Positions 1 to 8,649 of a DNA stretch of 64,000 nt are shown piece by piece (position 1 is the first letter of the stretch; every line of letters begins with the position of its first letter). A program made the translations under genes and the position numbers. The notes under the pieces are model-generated. The model had not been told where the DNA came from, ran no database searches, and worked only from the letters and a program-made list of their open reading frames with translations. Origin of the DNA: an uncultured Spirochaetaceae bacterium (GTDB lineage Bacteria > Spirochaetota > Spirochaetia > Treponematales > Treponemataceae); NCBI GenBank assembly GCA_902802305.1, contig CADCLG010000005.1, positions 1 through 64,000 of the forward strand, read 5' to 3'.

Positions 1-1176
1 AGCATAAGTAAGAGCGAGCATGTAAGCTTCCCCTGCTGATTTTGCATTGGCTTTTGCCAGATTGTAGGCGATAAGGGCTTGTGTTTCTGCCTGTGTGTAG
101 CTGTCGTAAGTTGTTTGGGCAGTTGCTTTTGCAGCAGATGCAGCATAATATGCGGCGGCAGCTTCTGAATAGCCTTTGCGGAGTAATTCAAACTGTTCCG
201 GGCTAACTTGTGCAATATTTGTAAGATAATAATCCCAGGTTATAGAAGAATTGGCTGCTTTTGCCTGATCAAATCCAGAAAGAATTGCTGAATATTTTGT
301 ACTGGCACTTGTAAATGCTGTGTTTGCCTGATTAAAGGCAGCAGTTGCACTTTCCAGGGCTGTTTTAGCTTTTGCGGCAGATTCTTTTGATAGTTCGTAA
401 GCAGCACCTGCTCCACCAAGAGTTGCGCTTGCACTTGTATAATCTGTGAATGCAGCAGCAACTTTTGCACTAGCGGCATTGGTTACACTGGAAGAAAGAC
501 TTGTTACTTGAGAAGGAGTCCATCTTCCATCAGTGTCAAAACGGTCTACCGGTAAAAATGGTGTGTAAACGCCTTCTATGTTCAAGTTTGCAAAGGGAAG
601 ACTTACAAGACCGCGAACCATTGGAGTACTGATACGGCGGTCCAGGTAATCCGGGATGATAAAGTCTGAATAGTCGTCAGCATTAAAGTTGTCTAAAACG
701 TGGAGTTTATCACCTTTCCCCCAGACAAGCTTCATTTTTCCGGCTTCTAAAGTAAAGTAATCTCCCAAACGGCCGCGCAAAACAAGTTCGTCGATTACGT
801 CTTCCGGGTGGGCCTGGATTCGGTCTGCATCCAGGCAGAGAGAAAGCTCCATGTCAGACTTGTTGCCGCTGTAGCTAAGGTCTACTGTAGCAGAAGGAGT
901 TGCTTCCATTTCTATATCGTCGGCAGAAGAGTCGGAATCGGTGTTGGAAGCAGCATCATCTTTGTCGCTGCTGTCTACGTATGCACGCAGGTCTAAAGAA
1001 GCGGAACCGCTTACTTCCAGCTTTGAACCAGAGCCCAGGGCACCAGCAGAAGAGTCTTCTCCAAAAGAATCTTCAAATCCGCCAAAGTCGCCAAAATCCT
1101 GGGCAAAGGCGGCACTCGTTCCAAGCCCCATTGTAAGGGCGGCAGTTAGTAATAAAATTTTATTTCTTTCTTTCAT
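1..1176 (-). CDS. Outer-membrane barrel-type protein, C-terminus off window
   Basis: Partial gene: it starts at ATG 1176 behind a GAGG ribosome site and stays open to base 1, giving 392 residues with no stop. Residues 1-25 form a signal peptide ending AFA, so the mature protein begins with the acidic, glycine/phenylalanine-rich stretch QDFGDFGGFEDSFGED. Residues of about 50-200 alternate in the manner of a beta-barrel (for example LEAGKMKLVWGKGDKLHVLD). From about residue 225 to the window edge the sequence becomes an alanine-rich helical region, odd for a barrel. It is the last visible gene of the RND/LolA-like operon, 23 bases after its neighbour. Such exporters are often accompanied by DUF1302-type barrel proteins, so an outer-membrane partner of the exporter is the best guess; the family assignment is inference. 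Confidence 0.7.
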   Translation of the reverse strand, partial: MKERNKILLLTAALTMGLGTSAAFAQDFGDFGGFEDSFGEDSSAGALGSGSKLEVSGSASLDLRAYVDSSDKDDAASNTDSDSSADDIEMEATPSATVDLSYSGNKSDMELSLCLDADRIQAHPEDVIDELVLRGRLGDYFTLEAGKMKLVWGKGDKLHVLDNFNADDYSDFIIPDYLDRRISTPMVRGLVSLPFANLNIEGVYTPFLPVDRFDTDGRWTPSQVTSLSSSVTNAASAKVAAAFTDYTSASATLGGAGAAYELSKESAAKAKTALESATAAFNQANTAFTSASTKYSAILSGFDQAKAANSSITWDYYLTNIAQVSPEQFELLRKGYSEAAAAYYAASAAKATAQTTYDSYTQAETQALIAYNLAKANAKSAGEAYMLALTYA

Positions 1177-1199
1177 TTGTATGCCTCAATAAAATGACA

Positions 1200-1991
1200 T
1201 TATTTTCCTGTTGTCAAAAAGTTCTGTGTAAAGTAACGGGCTGGAATTTCCTTGTCCAGAGCAACAACCTTGGCAATTTTAAGAGTTGTGCTGTGGCCGG
1301 TCTGAACGTTTGTAAGCTTGTTTTCCATTGGCATGTCGTAGCCCTGAATCTTCTGAATGTCCAGAACTTCAAGAACCTTAATAAGCTTGTCGTTTTTGTC
1401 GTACATTTCTGTGTGAATCGGGTACATTGTTCCTTTATCAACCCAAACCATGCGGTAGTTGTACTGAGTGCCTTTTTTGTCCAGAGGAATCTCTTTAATA
1501 ACGTAGCAGTCGTAAGTTTTGCCACTTTCTACCTGTTTCTGCTCGTCGCGCAGGTACTGGTGCTCGTCTTCGCTAACATCGCGGGTTGTAAGGTCATCGT
1601 AGGTGGCATCTGAACCCATAAATGCCTTAGAACCTTCGCTGGAATTTACACGGCGTACAGATTTGAGGGCTGGCAGATAAATGTGTTTTTCGTCCGGTCC
1701 ATTGTCGTCTGTAATCTGAAGGAAGCGGGTTCCCTTGTTTGTACCGGTTTTAAAGTCCATAATGATGTAGGTTTTTGCACCGTCTTCTTTTCCGTATTCG
1801 CGGAAGCCGTTTGCATCGGAAGTACCGTTTTTGTCGGTCAAAATCATGTAAACGTCGGTTACTGAATAGGCCGGCTTTTTGAAGTCTGCAACCTTGTTCA
1901 TAATCTCGTTACCTTTTTCGTCTGCAAAGGCGAATCCATTTAATACTGCAAGTACAGCAGCAACCATTGTAATTTTTCTTGTAATTTTCAT
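1200..1991 (-). CDS. LolA-like outer-membrane lipoprotein-sorting protein
   Basis: A 263-residue secreted protein with a signal peptide (residues 1-23, ending FAFA) and a good AGGAG site before ATG 1991. The body has the feel of the LolA-like family associated with RND exporters: repeated amphipathic strands, RFLQITDDNGPDEKHIYLPALKS split over the fold, and a YDCYVIKEIP segment. LolA-fold proteins carry lipid or lipoprotein acyl chains across the periplasm. It lies between the RND exporter (19 bases upstream) and the barrel-type protein, all on one strand, so the three probably form one operon and one envelope-spanning path. Substrate unknown. It is not the canonical LolA of the LolCDE system, judging by context. 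Confidence 0.8.
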   Translation of the reverse strand: MKITRKITMVAAVLAVLNGFAFADEKGNEIMNKVADFKKPAYSVTDVYMILTDKNGTSDANGFREYGKEDGAKTYIIMDFKTGTNKGTRFLQITDDNGPDEKHIYLPALKSVRRVNSSEGSKAFMGSDATYDDLTTRDVSEDEHQYLRDEQKQVESGKTYDCYVIKEIPLDKKGTQYNYRMVWVDKGTMYPIHTEMYDKNDKLIKVLEVLDIQKIQGYDMPMENKLTNVQTGHSTTLKIAKVVALDKEIPARYFTQNFLTTGK

Positions 1992-2009
1992 ATAAAATCT
2001 CCTGTGTAT

Positions 2010-4874
2010 TTAATTTTTCTTACTGATAAATTTTGGTGCGTACATATTTAAGAAGCCAGGAATAACTGTCATTGCAAGGAAGCTTGATGTAAACATTACG
2101 ATTGCAACCAGGATTCCTATGTAACGCAAAACTACGAACTTACTGAAGCACAAAACCAAAAAGCCAAAGCCTACTGCAATTGCGTTTGTTACAATTCCGT
2201 GTCCGCTCTTGCGGAAGGTCATTCTTGTAACTTCTTCCAGATCATCAGATTTTGCACGTTCTTCCTTGTAGGTGGTCATAAAGTGGATTGTGTAGTCAAT
2301 TCCAACGCCTACTGCCACTGACGCAATAATACTTGTTACCAAATCCAAATTGATTCCGGCAAAGCCCATTACCATGTAGTTCAATATAATTGCCAGAGCA
2401 AGTGGAACGGCACCAAGAAGTCCTGCCCATCCGCTCTTGAAGGCCAGGGCGATAATTACGAATACACAAAGCAGTGAAATCAAAAGGCTTGTAAGTTGAC
2501 TTGATACAATCATCTTTGTCATTGTGTATTCCATTTCGGCAGTTCCTGTTGCTTCCAGAGTGTAGCCTTCAGGGAAGTGTTCCTGAGCAAACTTCTGGGC
2601 GGCGGCAATAATTTCGCCTGTTGTCTGGGTTGAATGATTGCGCAACTGAACTGTAATCCTCATTATCTGTGGATTCATGTCATCATCAACAAAGCGGTCA
2701 AGTGAACCTGAAAGCAGGGTCAGATAGCCCTGCACAACTCCGGCCAGTTCTTCGCGGCTTGCAACAGGATACTTTGTGTAGTCGTATGGAATCTCGTAAT
2801 AAGCACTTCCGTTGTAGTTAACCTGTTTTTGTAGCTCGTTTACTACATCTTCTACGCTGGCTGTTTTTCCACCGGCATCAACGTAAGCCTTGTTTATCAT
2901 GGCAATTACGTCTTCAACAGTTACACTCTGTTCAAGGGCAGCTGAGTAAGCTGTGTTAGGGTCAGTCCAGTTTGATGGGTCAAAGCTAGATGTTTCTGTG
3001 CTGTCGTCAGAAGAATCTGCAAACTCGCTGTCGGCAAAGTCGCCGAAGGTGTCGCTTTCGAAATCTCCAAATGTGTCACTGGCAAAAGCGTCGTCAGCAA
3101 AAGAATCATCCCCGAAGTCGCCAAAATCTCCAAAATCGTCAAAATCAGCGGCCCCATCCGGATTAGCAGTATTGGCTTCAATCATATCTACCTGTTCTGC
3201 AGAAGCAGGCACATGCCAAACCTGATTAATTCGCTTAATAAAATCTGTAAAGGAAACAATCTTTCCAACATCAGGAAATTCTTTTTCCATATAATTCTGC
3301 AGGTCATCAACAGCCTTCAAAATTTCAGGATTTGTAAGGCTACCCTTCTCTGGACCTTTTACGTTCAGATAAAGGCTGTTTGTACCGGCAAACTGTTTGT
3401 CAATGTAATTCATATCCTGGCGCATATCGCAGCTTTCCGGGAAGTAATTTACAAGAGCAGTGTCTATGTGCAGCATACGAAGTCCCAAAACCGACACTCC
3501 AACCATCAGAATAATGGAAAGATACAAACGGGGCTTTGAACCACAGAAGAAGTGGTAAATATTGTAAAGTGTATCTCCCTGTGCTTCATCAGCAGATTTT
3601 CCTCCACGAAGGCGGCGTGCATGCTCCAGTTTGCGGGCAAGCTTTTCGCTGATATTGTGTTTTTTATTTCGGCTGGCCTGAACCTTCTGAGGATTCTTAA
3701 GCAAAAGAATTGCCGGAATAAAAGTAATTGCAAGAAGAAGTGAGATTGCAACACCAACTGCGGTAAAGACTGCAAAGCTGTGAAGTGGTGCAATCGGGCT
3801 TGAAATCAAAGAGATAAAGCCGACTACTGTTGTAATTCCAGCCAGAAGAACGGCGCCCATAACTTCATGCAAACCATTAAAAACTGCCTCGCGGTATTTT
3901 TCCTGAGTCAATTCACCTTCTGTCATATCCAGAGCTACATAGTAGTGAGTCAAAACATGGATTCCGTAAGCAGAACCAACAGCAATAAGGGCAACAGGAA
4001 TTACGCTTGAAACCAGAGTAAAGGTTACATGGCAGAGTGCCATAAGTCCCATTGTCCAGCTGGTTGCCATCACAACAGTGATAAGTGGAAGCAAAGTTCC
4101 ATCCAATGTCTTAAAACTGAAGTAAAGGGAAAGAAGTACAACTACAATTACCAGCGGAATAAGGCGGGTAAGGTCAGCAAGCATAAAAACACGGGAATTC
4201 TGCATAACCGTAGGGTTTCCGTAAATCTTTAAATCCAGATTGTGACCTGCAACTTCCTCATTTGCAATTTTTGTAACTGCATTAAGGGCCGCTTCCTGCA
4301 TTTCTGCTTCGGAACGAATCTTCTTTTTGCCAAGGCTGGCTGCAAGCTCTTTTTCGTAGTCCAAATCATAAGGACTCAAGGTAAGCTGCATCTGAGTTCC
4401 AGTCTGATTGTCGTTTATAACAACACGATTGTACATTGCATCCCATTCTGCAAGGCGGCTTTTAAGCTGCTCAATATCTTCTTGAGAACCAGTATAAGTG
4501 TCAGGAATCAACTGGCTGGCAGAAATGGAACCATCAGATTCACACACAAAATCAATATGAGTAAGAGAATCTACATCATCAATTTCGTGTAGTTCCAAGG
4601 CTCTGTCTGTAATATTTCTAATAACGTCGATATATTCTGGAGTAAGGATACTACCATCCTTAGCTTCCATACTGATACCGATAACCATCATGCTTCCAAA
4701 CTGCTCTTCTGTTTGGAAAAGCCTTGTATAAGAAGCATCTTTTTGTGGAAGGAACTGGCGGATAGAATTGTCAATTGTCAGATCCTTAATGAAAAATCCC
4801 AGCAATCCGGTGATAATCACACAAAGAATGATTATAAAGTGCGGATGCTTAAAAAATCTTTTAGCAAACTTCAA
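2010..4874 (-). CDS. RND/MMPL-family exporter with acidic DFGDF insertion
   Basis: A 954-residue inner-membrane transporter with two repeats of one helix, a large periplasmic loop and five clustered helices, as in MMPL/HpnN-type RND proteins. The second half carries the proton-relay-like motif GVGIDYTIHF; the matching first-half motif reads GSAYGIH, with Ala in place of Asp. Residues of about 577-630, in the second periplasmic loop, form a low-complexity run of repeated DFGDF, DSF and SDTF units, very acidic. The same kind of motif opens the mature barrel protein at 1-1176. The start is TTG 4874, chosen because GGAGG sits 6-7 bases before it. First gene of the leftward operon, divergent from an ArsR repressor. 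Probable role: moving lipid or a hydrophobic compound between membranes; substrate not deducible. Confidence 0.85.
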   Translation of the reverse strand: MKFAKRFFKHPHFIIILCVIITGLLGFFIKDLTIDNSIRQFLPQKDASYTRLFQTEEQFGSMMVIGISMEAKDGSILTPEYIDVIRNITDRALELHEIDDVDSLTHIDFVCESDGSISASQLIPDTYTGSQEDIEQLKSRLAEWDAMYNRVVINDNQTGTQMQLTLSPYDLDYEKELAASLGKKKIRSEAEMQEAALNAVTKIANEEVAGHNLDLKIYGNPTVMQNSRVFMLADLTRLIPLVIVVVLLSLYFSFKTLDGTLLPLITVVMATSWTMGLMALCHVTFTLVSSVIPVALIAVGSAYGIHVLTHYYVALDMTEGELTQEKYREAVFNGLHEVMGAVLLAGITTVVGFISLISSPIAPLHSFAVFTAVGVAISLLLAITFIPAILLLKNPQKVQASRNKKHNISEKLARKLEHARRLRGGKSADEAQGDTLYNIYHFFCGSKPRLYLSIILMVGVSVLGLRMLHIDTALVNYFPESCDMRQDMNYIDKQFAGTNSLYLNVKGPEKGSLTNPEILKAVDDLQNYMEKEFPDVGKIVSFTDFIKRINQVWHVPASAEQVDMIEANTANPDGAADFDDFGDFGDFGDDSFADDAFASDTFGDFESDTFGDFADSEFADSSDDSTETSSFDPSNWTDPNTAYSAALEQSVTVEDVIAMINKAYVDAGGKTASVEDVVNELQKQVNYNGSAYYEIPYDYTKYPVASREELAGVVQGYLTLLSGSLDRFVDDDMNPQIMRITVQLRNHSTQTTGEIIAAAQKFAQEHFPEGYTLEATGTAEMEYTMTKMIVSSQLTSLLISLLCVFVIIALAFKSGWAGLLGAVPLALAIILNYMVMGFAGINLDLVTSIIASVAVGVGIDYTIHFMTTYKEERAKSDDLEEVTRMTFRKSGHGIVTNAIAVGFGFLVLCFSKFVVLRYIGILVAIVMFTSSFLAMTVIPGFLNMYAPKFISKKN

Positions 4875-4960
4875 AGCCTGCCTCCAAAAAAAATTATTTG
4901 ACTAAACAAGTCCCAGCAAACGCAATGTTGTCAAAATGTTTAGTAAATTTTGATTGTTGT

Positions 4961-5006
4961 TTTATACGTTTATCCGTTTAATTTCTTAAACGCTTAAACG
5001 TATAAA
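4961..5006. promoter_or_regulatory. Compound inverted-repeat operator between RND operon and arsR-type gene
   Basis: Two 21-base arms (4961-4981 and 4986-5006) pair with two mismatches around a 4-base centre. Each arm holds two CGTTTA half-sites 8 bases apart (4967, 4975; inverted at 4987, 4995). A further TAAACG lies at 5078-5083, just before the -35 box of the divergent gene. The element covers the predicted start point of the RND promoter, so it fits an operator for the adjacent ArsR-family protein; the binding itself is inferred. Confidence 0.7.
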
Positions 5007-5008
5007 CA

Positions 5009-5037
5009 AAGATAATAACTTAGCCCAAAATCGTCAA
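5009..5037 (-). promoter_or_regulatory. Predicted sigma-70-type promoter of RND operon
   Basis: TTGACG (5037-5032), 17-base spacer, TATCTT (5014-5009) on the minus strand. The start point would be near 5002, inside the inverted-repeat operator, leaving a leader of about 130 bases. Confidence 0.6.
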
Positions 5038-5087
5038 TAGAATTCACTAAAAAAAATCAAATATTGGTAAAAAAACTTAAACGGAGT

Positions 5088-5116
5088 TTGACAAATCAAA
5101 ATAAGGCTCGTAAAAT
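5088..5116 (+). promoter_or_regulatory. Predicted promoter of ArsR-family gene
   Basis: TTGACA (5088-5093), 17-base spacer, TAAAAT (5111-5116). A TAAACG half-site at 5078-5083 abuts the -35 box, suggesting autoregulation. Confidence 0.7.
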
Positions 5117-5145
5117 AAAGATAAACATAAAAAGGTTTAAAAAAA

Positions 5146-5490
5146 ATGATTACTAAAGAAGAATTACACAGAACAAGAGAAATCCTTCATTCCTGTCTGC
5201 CTCTTTTTATTGCATTAGGAGATGAATTTCGTCAGCATTTGATTATAGAAATTGCCGCAGCTGGAGAAAAAGGAATAAACGTTACCGACCTTGCAGAAAA
5301 TTCAAAACTCAGCCGCCCGGCCATTTCTCACCATCTGAAAGTTTTAAAAGACATGGGGATGATTGCTCCAGAAAAAATCGGTACACAAATTTTCTACAAG
5401 CTTGCCCTTCATAAAGATCTGGAAAAACTTTCTGACTTTATTAATTCAATTAACAAAGTCATCGAAAGTTTGAAAGAAGAAAAGGTGTAG
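5146..5490 (+). CDS. ArsR-family winged-helix repressor
   Basis: A 114-residue single-domain regulator. Residues of about 40-95 form the winged helix (NVTDLAENSKLSRPAISHHL recognition region, then a wing ending IGTQIFYKLA), as in ArsR/SmtB proteins. I see no obvious metal-binding cysteine cluster (a lone Cys near residue 16), so the signal may not be a metal. It is transcribed away from the RND exporter operon, with a four-half-site palindrome between them; control of that operon and of itself is the natural inference. Its 3' end lies 15 bases from the convergent AEC carrier gene. Confidence 0.85.
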   Translation: MITKEELHRTREILHSCLPLFIALGDEFRQHLIIEIAAAGEKGINVTDLAENSKLSRPAISHHLKVLKDMGMIAPEKIGTQIFYKLALHKDLEKLSDFINSINKVIESLKEEKV

Positions 5491-5505
5491 TCACGATATA
5501 AAACT

Positions 5506-6456
5506 TTACATTATCAATTCCGCTAAAGCCACAAAGGTTGGAACTGTGAATATGCAGAACAGACTCGAAACCGATACAACCAGACTGGCATAGGAAACAT
5601 TTTTATTAAACAGAACTGACAAGCTTGGTACACTGGTTGCCGATGGACAGGCAGAACAGATTAAAATAACAAAAAGCATCATTCTTATATCTGCCATATT
5701 TTTGCAAAGCATATAAACGCCAAATAAAACAAGAAGATTTACCGCAACACATACAACTAGCCTTAAAAGAGTAACCTTTGTAAGATGAAGAAGCCAGGAC
5801 TTATTACCTTCTGCTTTAGGAATTTTAAAATCAGCAAAAAGAATACCAAGTAAAATCATAGAAGTTGCTGTATTTAAATCTCCAATCATAGAAATTGGTT
5901 TTATAATAAAATATGGCAGTGTAAAGGGCATACAAAAAATAACAATCCCTACTACAACTGCAATTATATTAGGATTAGTAATTATCTTTTTAAGGTTTAT
6001 ACTTCCGCACATCTGATAATAACCATAAGTCCATAAAAGAATATTAAAAATAACCAGATAGCCCATCAGATAAAAAACACCTGCATCGCCAAAAACTCCG
6101 CGGATAAGTGGAATGCCTACAAAACCACAGTTAGTAAAAACTGTAGCAACTCTTTCAATACTTACAAAAGTGCCGCCTTTATTTTTTCCTCTTCCAATTG
6201 TTGTAAAAGCAACTAAAATCATAACGCAGTGAATCAAAAGAGAAATCAAAGCGACAAAACCAAACTGTCTGAGTTTAAGAGAATTAAATTCAAGATTAAA
6301 GGAACTGATTACCAGACAGGGATTAATAAAATAAAGGAGCAGCTTACTCAAAAACTTTTGTTCAGTCTCCCCTATTTTAAAAGACTTTGCAAAAATAAAA
6401 CCGCCAATGACAATCAGGGCCATTATAGAAAGCTGTTTTAATACCAGAATATACAT
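5506..6456 (-). CDS. AEC-family (auxin efflux carrier-like) transporter
   Basis: A 316-residue integral membrane protein of about ten helices. The AEC/malonate-transporter pattern is visible: an N-terminal half with NPCLVISSFN and GCAFVGIPLI-like text (here NCGFVGIPLIRGVFGDAG), and a C-terminal half with SACPSATSVPSLSVLFN. The family moves small organic anions such as malonate or malate, or auxin in plants; the substrate cannot be read here. It starts directly after the stop of the small export protein gene (no spacer), so the two are probably co-transcribed and translationally coupled. Confidence 0.85.
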   Translation of the reverse strand: MYILVLKQLSIMALIVIGGFIFAKSFKIGETEQKFLSKLLLYFINPCLVISSFNLEFNSLKLRQFGFVALISLLIHCVMILVAFTTIGRGKNKGGTFVSIERVATVFTNCGFVGIPLIRGVFGDAGVFYLMGYLVIFNILLWTYGYYQMCGSINLKKIITNPNIIAVVVGIVIFCMPFTLPYFIIKPISMIGDLNTATSMILLGILFADFKIPKAEGNKSWLLHLTKVTLLRLVVCVAVNLLVLFGVYMLCKNMADIRMMLFVILICSACPSATSVPSLSVLFNKNVSYASLVVSVSSLFCIFTVPTFVALAELIM

Positions 6457-6945
6457 TTATGCCCCCTGCTGGAACAAGGCAAAAAGCGCAGAGAATAAAC
6501 CAAGAGAAGCAGCCATCATAATTAAACCGGCAAGAAGTACTCCCAGCATAACGGCAATAACAGTATCTCTAAATCTCATATCAAGCAAACTTGCAGCAAG
6601 AGTTCCTGTCCAGGCACCAGTTCCAGGAAGAGGAACACCAACAAAAAGCAAAAGAGCAATAAAGATTCCTCGGCCAGCCTTAGCCTGCATTTTTTCACCT
6701 GCAGCAGTTCCCTTAACTAAAAAAAAGCGACAGATTCCGCCAATAACCTTTTTATCTTGTCCCCATTCCAAAAACTTTCGCGCAAACAAATAAATAATTG
6801 GCACAGGAAGCATATTCCCAATAATACAAACAATATAAGAGGGTACAATCGGCATCTGCAAAGCCTGAGAAACAGGAATTGCTCCTCTAAGTTCAATCAG
6901 CGGTACCATCGAAATAAAGAAAATCCATAAATAATTCTTAAACAT
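6457..6945 (-). CDS. Small multidrug-export-type membrane protein (COG2426 family)
   Basis: A membrane protein of about 162 residues with the family's diagnostic N-terminal text PLIELRGAIPVSQ, the loop IGNMLPVPIIYLFARKF, and a conserved GVPLPGTGAWTGTL segment. The family is named for export but its substrate is unproven. Two starts are possible: ATG 6954 and ATG 6945. I prefer 6945 because the first overlaps a consensus TATAAT (6958-6953), whose start point would fall at about 6945-6946, giving a leaderless message; neither start has a ribosome site. It abuts the AEC carrier gene with no gap. Confidence 0.8.
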   Translation of the reverse strand: MFKNYLWIFFISMVPLIELRGAIPVSQALQMPIVPSYIVCIIGNMLPVPIIYLFARKFLEWGQDKKVIGGICRFFLVKGTAAGEKMQAKAGRGIFIALLLFVGVPLPGTGAWTGTLAASLLDMRFRDTVIAVMLGVLLAGLIMMAASLGLFSALFALFQQGA

Positions 6946-7030
6946 AAAATGCATTATACTAAAAAGTAGAAGAGATAAAAAGAAGAAAACGATTTTTTAT
7001 TTATTTTTTAGGGCAAAATCTGTACATTCT

Positions 7031-7110
7031 ACTCGCCTTTCGCCCTTCACTAACGCTCATCCGCTAACGCGGACTAAAGGGGCTACACGCTCGGTGCAAG
7101 CCCCAATTAA
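7031..7110. other. GC-rich structured intergenic island
   Basis: By my count 45 of 80 bases are G or C, far above the surrounding DNA. It holds TCCGC-gtta-GCGGA and, further on, GGGGCT paired with AGCCCC. Read on the minus strand the second hairpin lies downstream of the symporter gene and could help end its transcript, but no U-run follows. A similar GC-rich stretch occurs at 55021-55120. No reading frame with a plausible start was found. Confidence 0.5.
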
Positions 7111-7139
7111 AGAAAATGTTGAATCAAACAAAAAAACTA

Positions 7140-8567
7140 TTACAATGTTGGATATTTTTCAAAATAGGTCTTTGTTTCTTTAGCAACAACACCAGAAAGA
7201 ACAATCAGAGAAATACAGTTAGGAATTGCCATCAAACCATTGAAGATATCGGCAATGTCAAATACTGTTGTAACTGTAAAGTATGGACCAATTGCAATTG
7301 CAACGATGTAAAGAATACGATAAATCATTACAAACTTCATTTTTCCATTTGAAATATATTCAAGACATTTTTCTGAGTAGTAATCCCAACCAAGAATTGT
7401 TGTAAATGCAAAGAAAGCAAGACAAAGCATAAGAAGGAACTGAATAGAAACTCCGTCTCCACCAAGATCCCATGAAAGAGCAGCAGCAGTAAGTTCAACA
7501 CCTTTCCAACCTGCAGCTTCATACTGAGCAAAGAACTCAGGATTTGTCATAGCAAGAACAATTGCAAGCCCAGTCATTGTACAAACGATAAGTGTATCGA
7601 TTACAGTACCAGTCATGTTTACAAGTCCCTGTTCTACAGGTTCATCTGTCTGAACTGGAGCGGCAGCAATTGGAGCAGAACCAAGACCAGCCTCGTTAGA
7701 GAAAATACCACGAGCAATACCTTTTTTCATTGAATCAAGAACCTGCTTCATTACCCAACCGGCAGCACCACCAGCCATTGCCTTCCATCCGAAAGCTGAC
7801 TTAAAGATAAGTACAAATGCAGCTGGAACTTTAGTTGCATTCATGATGATTACAGAAAGTCCAAGGAAAACATAAACAATAGCCATTGCAGGAACAACTT
7901 TTTCTGCAACTTTAGAAATACGTTTAAGACCACCAATTATTACAAGAGCTGCACAAACAGTTACAACAGCACCACCAATAACGGTTGCCCATGAATATGA
8001 GTTTTCTCCAATTGTAAAGGCTGTACTTGTATTACTGAATGCCATATTAACAGCAGAAGTAATACCGTTAATCTGAGTCATTGTACCAATACCAAGTAAA
8101 CCTGCAAGAACACCAAAAACAGAGAACAAGATAGCAAGCCACTTCCATTTTGGTCCCATACCTTTTTCAATTGTATAGAAAGGTCCACCAAGAATATGGC
8201 CGTCTTCTTTTATATCACGATACTTAATTGCAAGCATACATTCTGCATATTTTGTTGCTGTACCAAGAATAGCTGCAATCCACATCCAGAAAAGAGCACC
8301 AGGTCCACCGGCAGCAATAGCTGTACCTACACCGACAATATTTCCTGTACCGATTGTAGCAGAAAGTGCAGTACAAAGTGCAGCAAATCCAGAAAGTTCA
8401 CCTTCTCCCTCGTTTTTCTTGAAGATACCTTTAAAGGCTCTTCCCAATTTTGAAAACTGAATACCTCTTGCACGGATAGTAAGAATTAATCCAGTTGCAA
8501 GAATGAGAATCATTGTCGGGATTCCCCAGACAAAATCATCAATTTTTGTAACAATTGAGCTGAACAT
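7140..8567 (-). CDS. Alanine/glycine:cation symporter (AGCS family)
   Basis: A 475-residue sodium-coupled amino-acid carrier with roughly eleven helices. Family hallmarks are present: GLILTIRARGIQF near the N-terminus, SATIGTGNIVGVGTAIAAGG in the substrate region (about residues 69-89), SNEAGLGSAPIAAAP (about 292-306) and a late GWDYYSEKCLEY. The gene follows a glycine riboswitch and intrinsic terminator, which supports glycine, perhaps with alanine, as the substrate. It is monocistronic as far as the window shows. Confidence 0.95.
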   Translation of the reverse strand: MFSSIVTKIDDFVWGIPTMILILATGLILTIRARGIQFSKLGRAFKGIFKKNEGEGELSGFAALCTALSATIGTGNIVGVGTAIAAGGPGALFWMWIAAILGTATKYAECMLAIKYRDIKEDGHILGGPFYTIEKGMGPKWKWLAILFSVFGVLAGLLGIGTMTQINGITSAVNMAFSNTSTAFTIGENSYSWATVIGGAVVTVCAALVIIGGLKRISKVAEKVVPAMAIVYVFLGLSVIIMNATKVPAAFVLIFKSAFGWKAMAGGAAGWVMKQVLDSMKKGIARGIFSNEAGLGSAPIAAAPVQTDEPVEQGLVNMTGTVIDTLIVCTMTGLAIVLAMTNPEFFAQYEAAGWKGVELTAAALSWDLGGDGVSIQFLLMLCLAFFAFTTILGWDYYSEKCLEYISNGKMKFVMIYRILYIVAIAIGPYFTVTTVFDIADIFNGLMAIPNCISLIVLSGVVAKETKTYFEKYPTL

Positions 8568-8583
8568 ATTTTATGTCCTTGTT

Positions 8584-8619
8584 AAAAAAAATAAGAGTCA
8601 GCAGAAAACTGCACGACTC
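8584..8619 (-). terminator. Riboswitch expression-platform terminator
   Basis: On the minus strand GAGTC (8619-8615) and GCAG (8612-8609) pair with CTGC (8604-8601) and GACTC (8599-8595) around a TTTT loop, followed by a T-rich run to 8584. The AGAGTC on its 5' side can alternatively pair with GACTCT at the 5' strand of the aptamer P1 stem, giving a clear switch. Confidence 0.85.
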
Positions 8620-8649
8620 TCTAGAGTTGGTTAGAACATTTATTTTAAT

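Noticed and set aside
1200-1613. Plus-strand open frame across the LolA-like gene, as if an overlapping gene
   Set aside because: No ribosome site; its residues mirror the codons of the real gene on the other strand, and the minus-strand product has a signal peptide and family motifs.
4029-4592. Plus-strand frames inside the RND exporter gene
   Set aside because: They lie antisense to conserved membrane segments and have no start signals.
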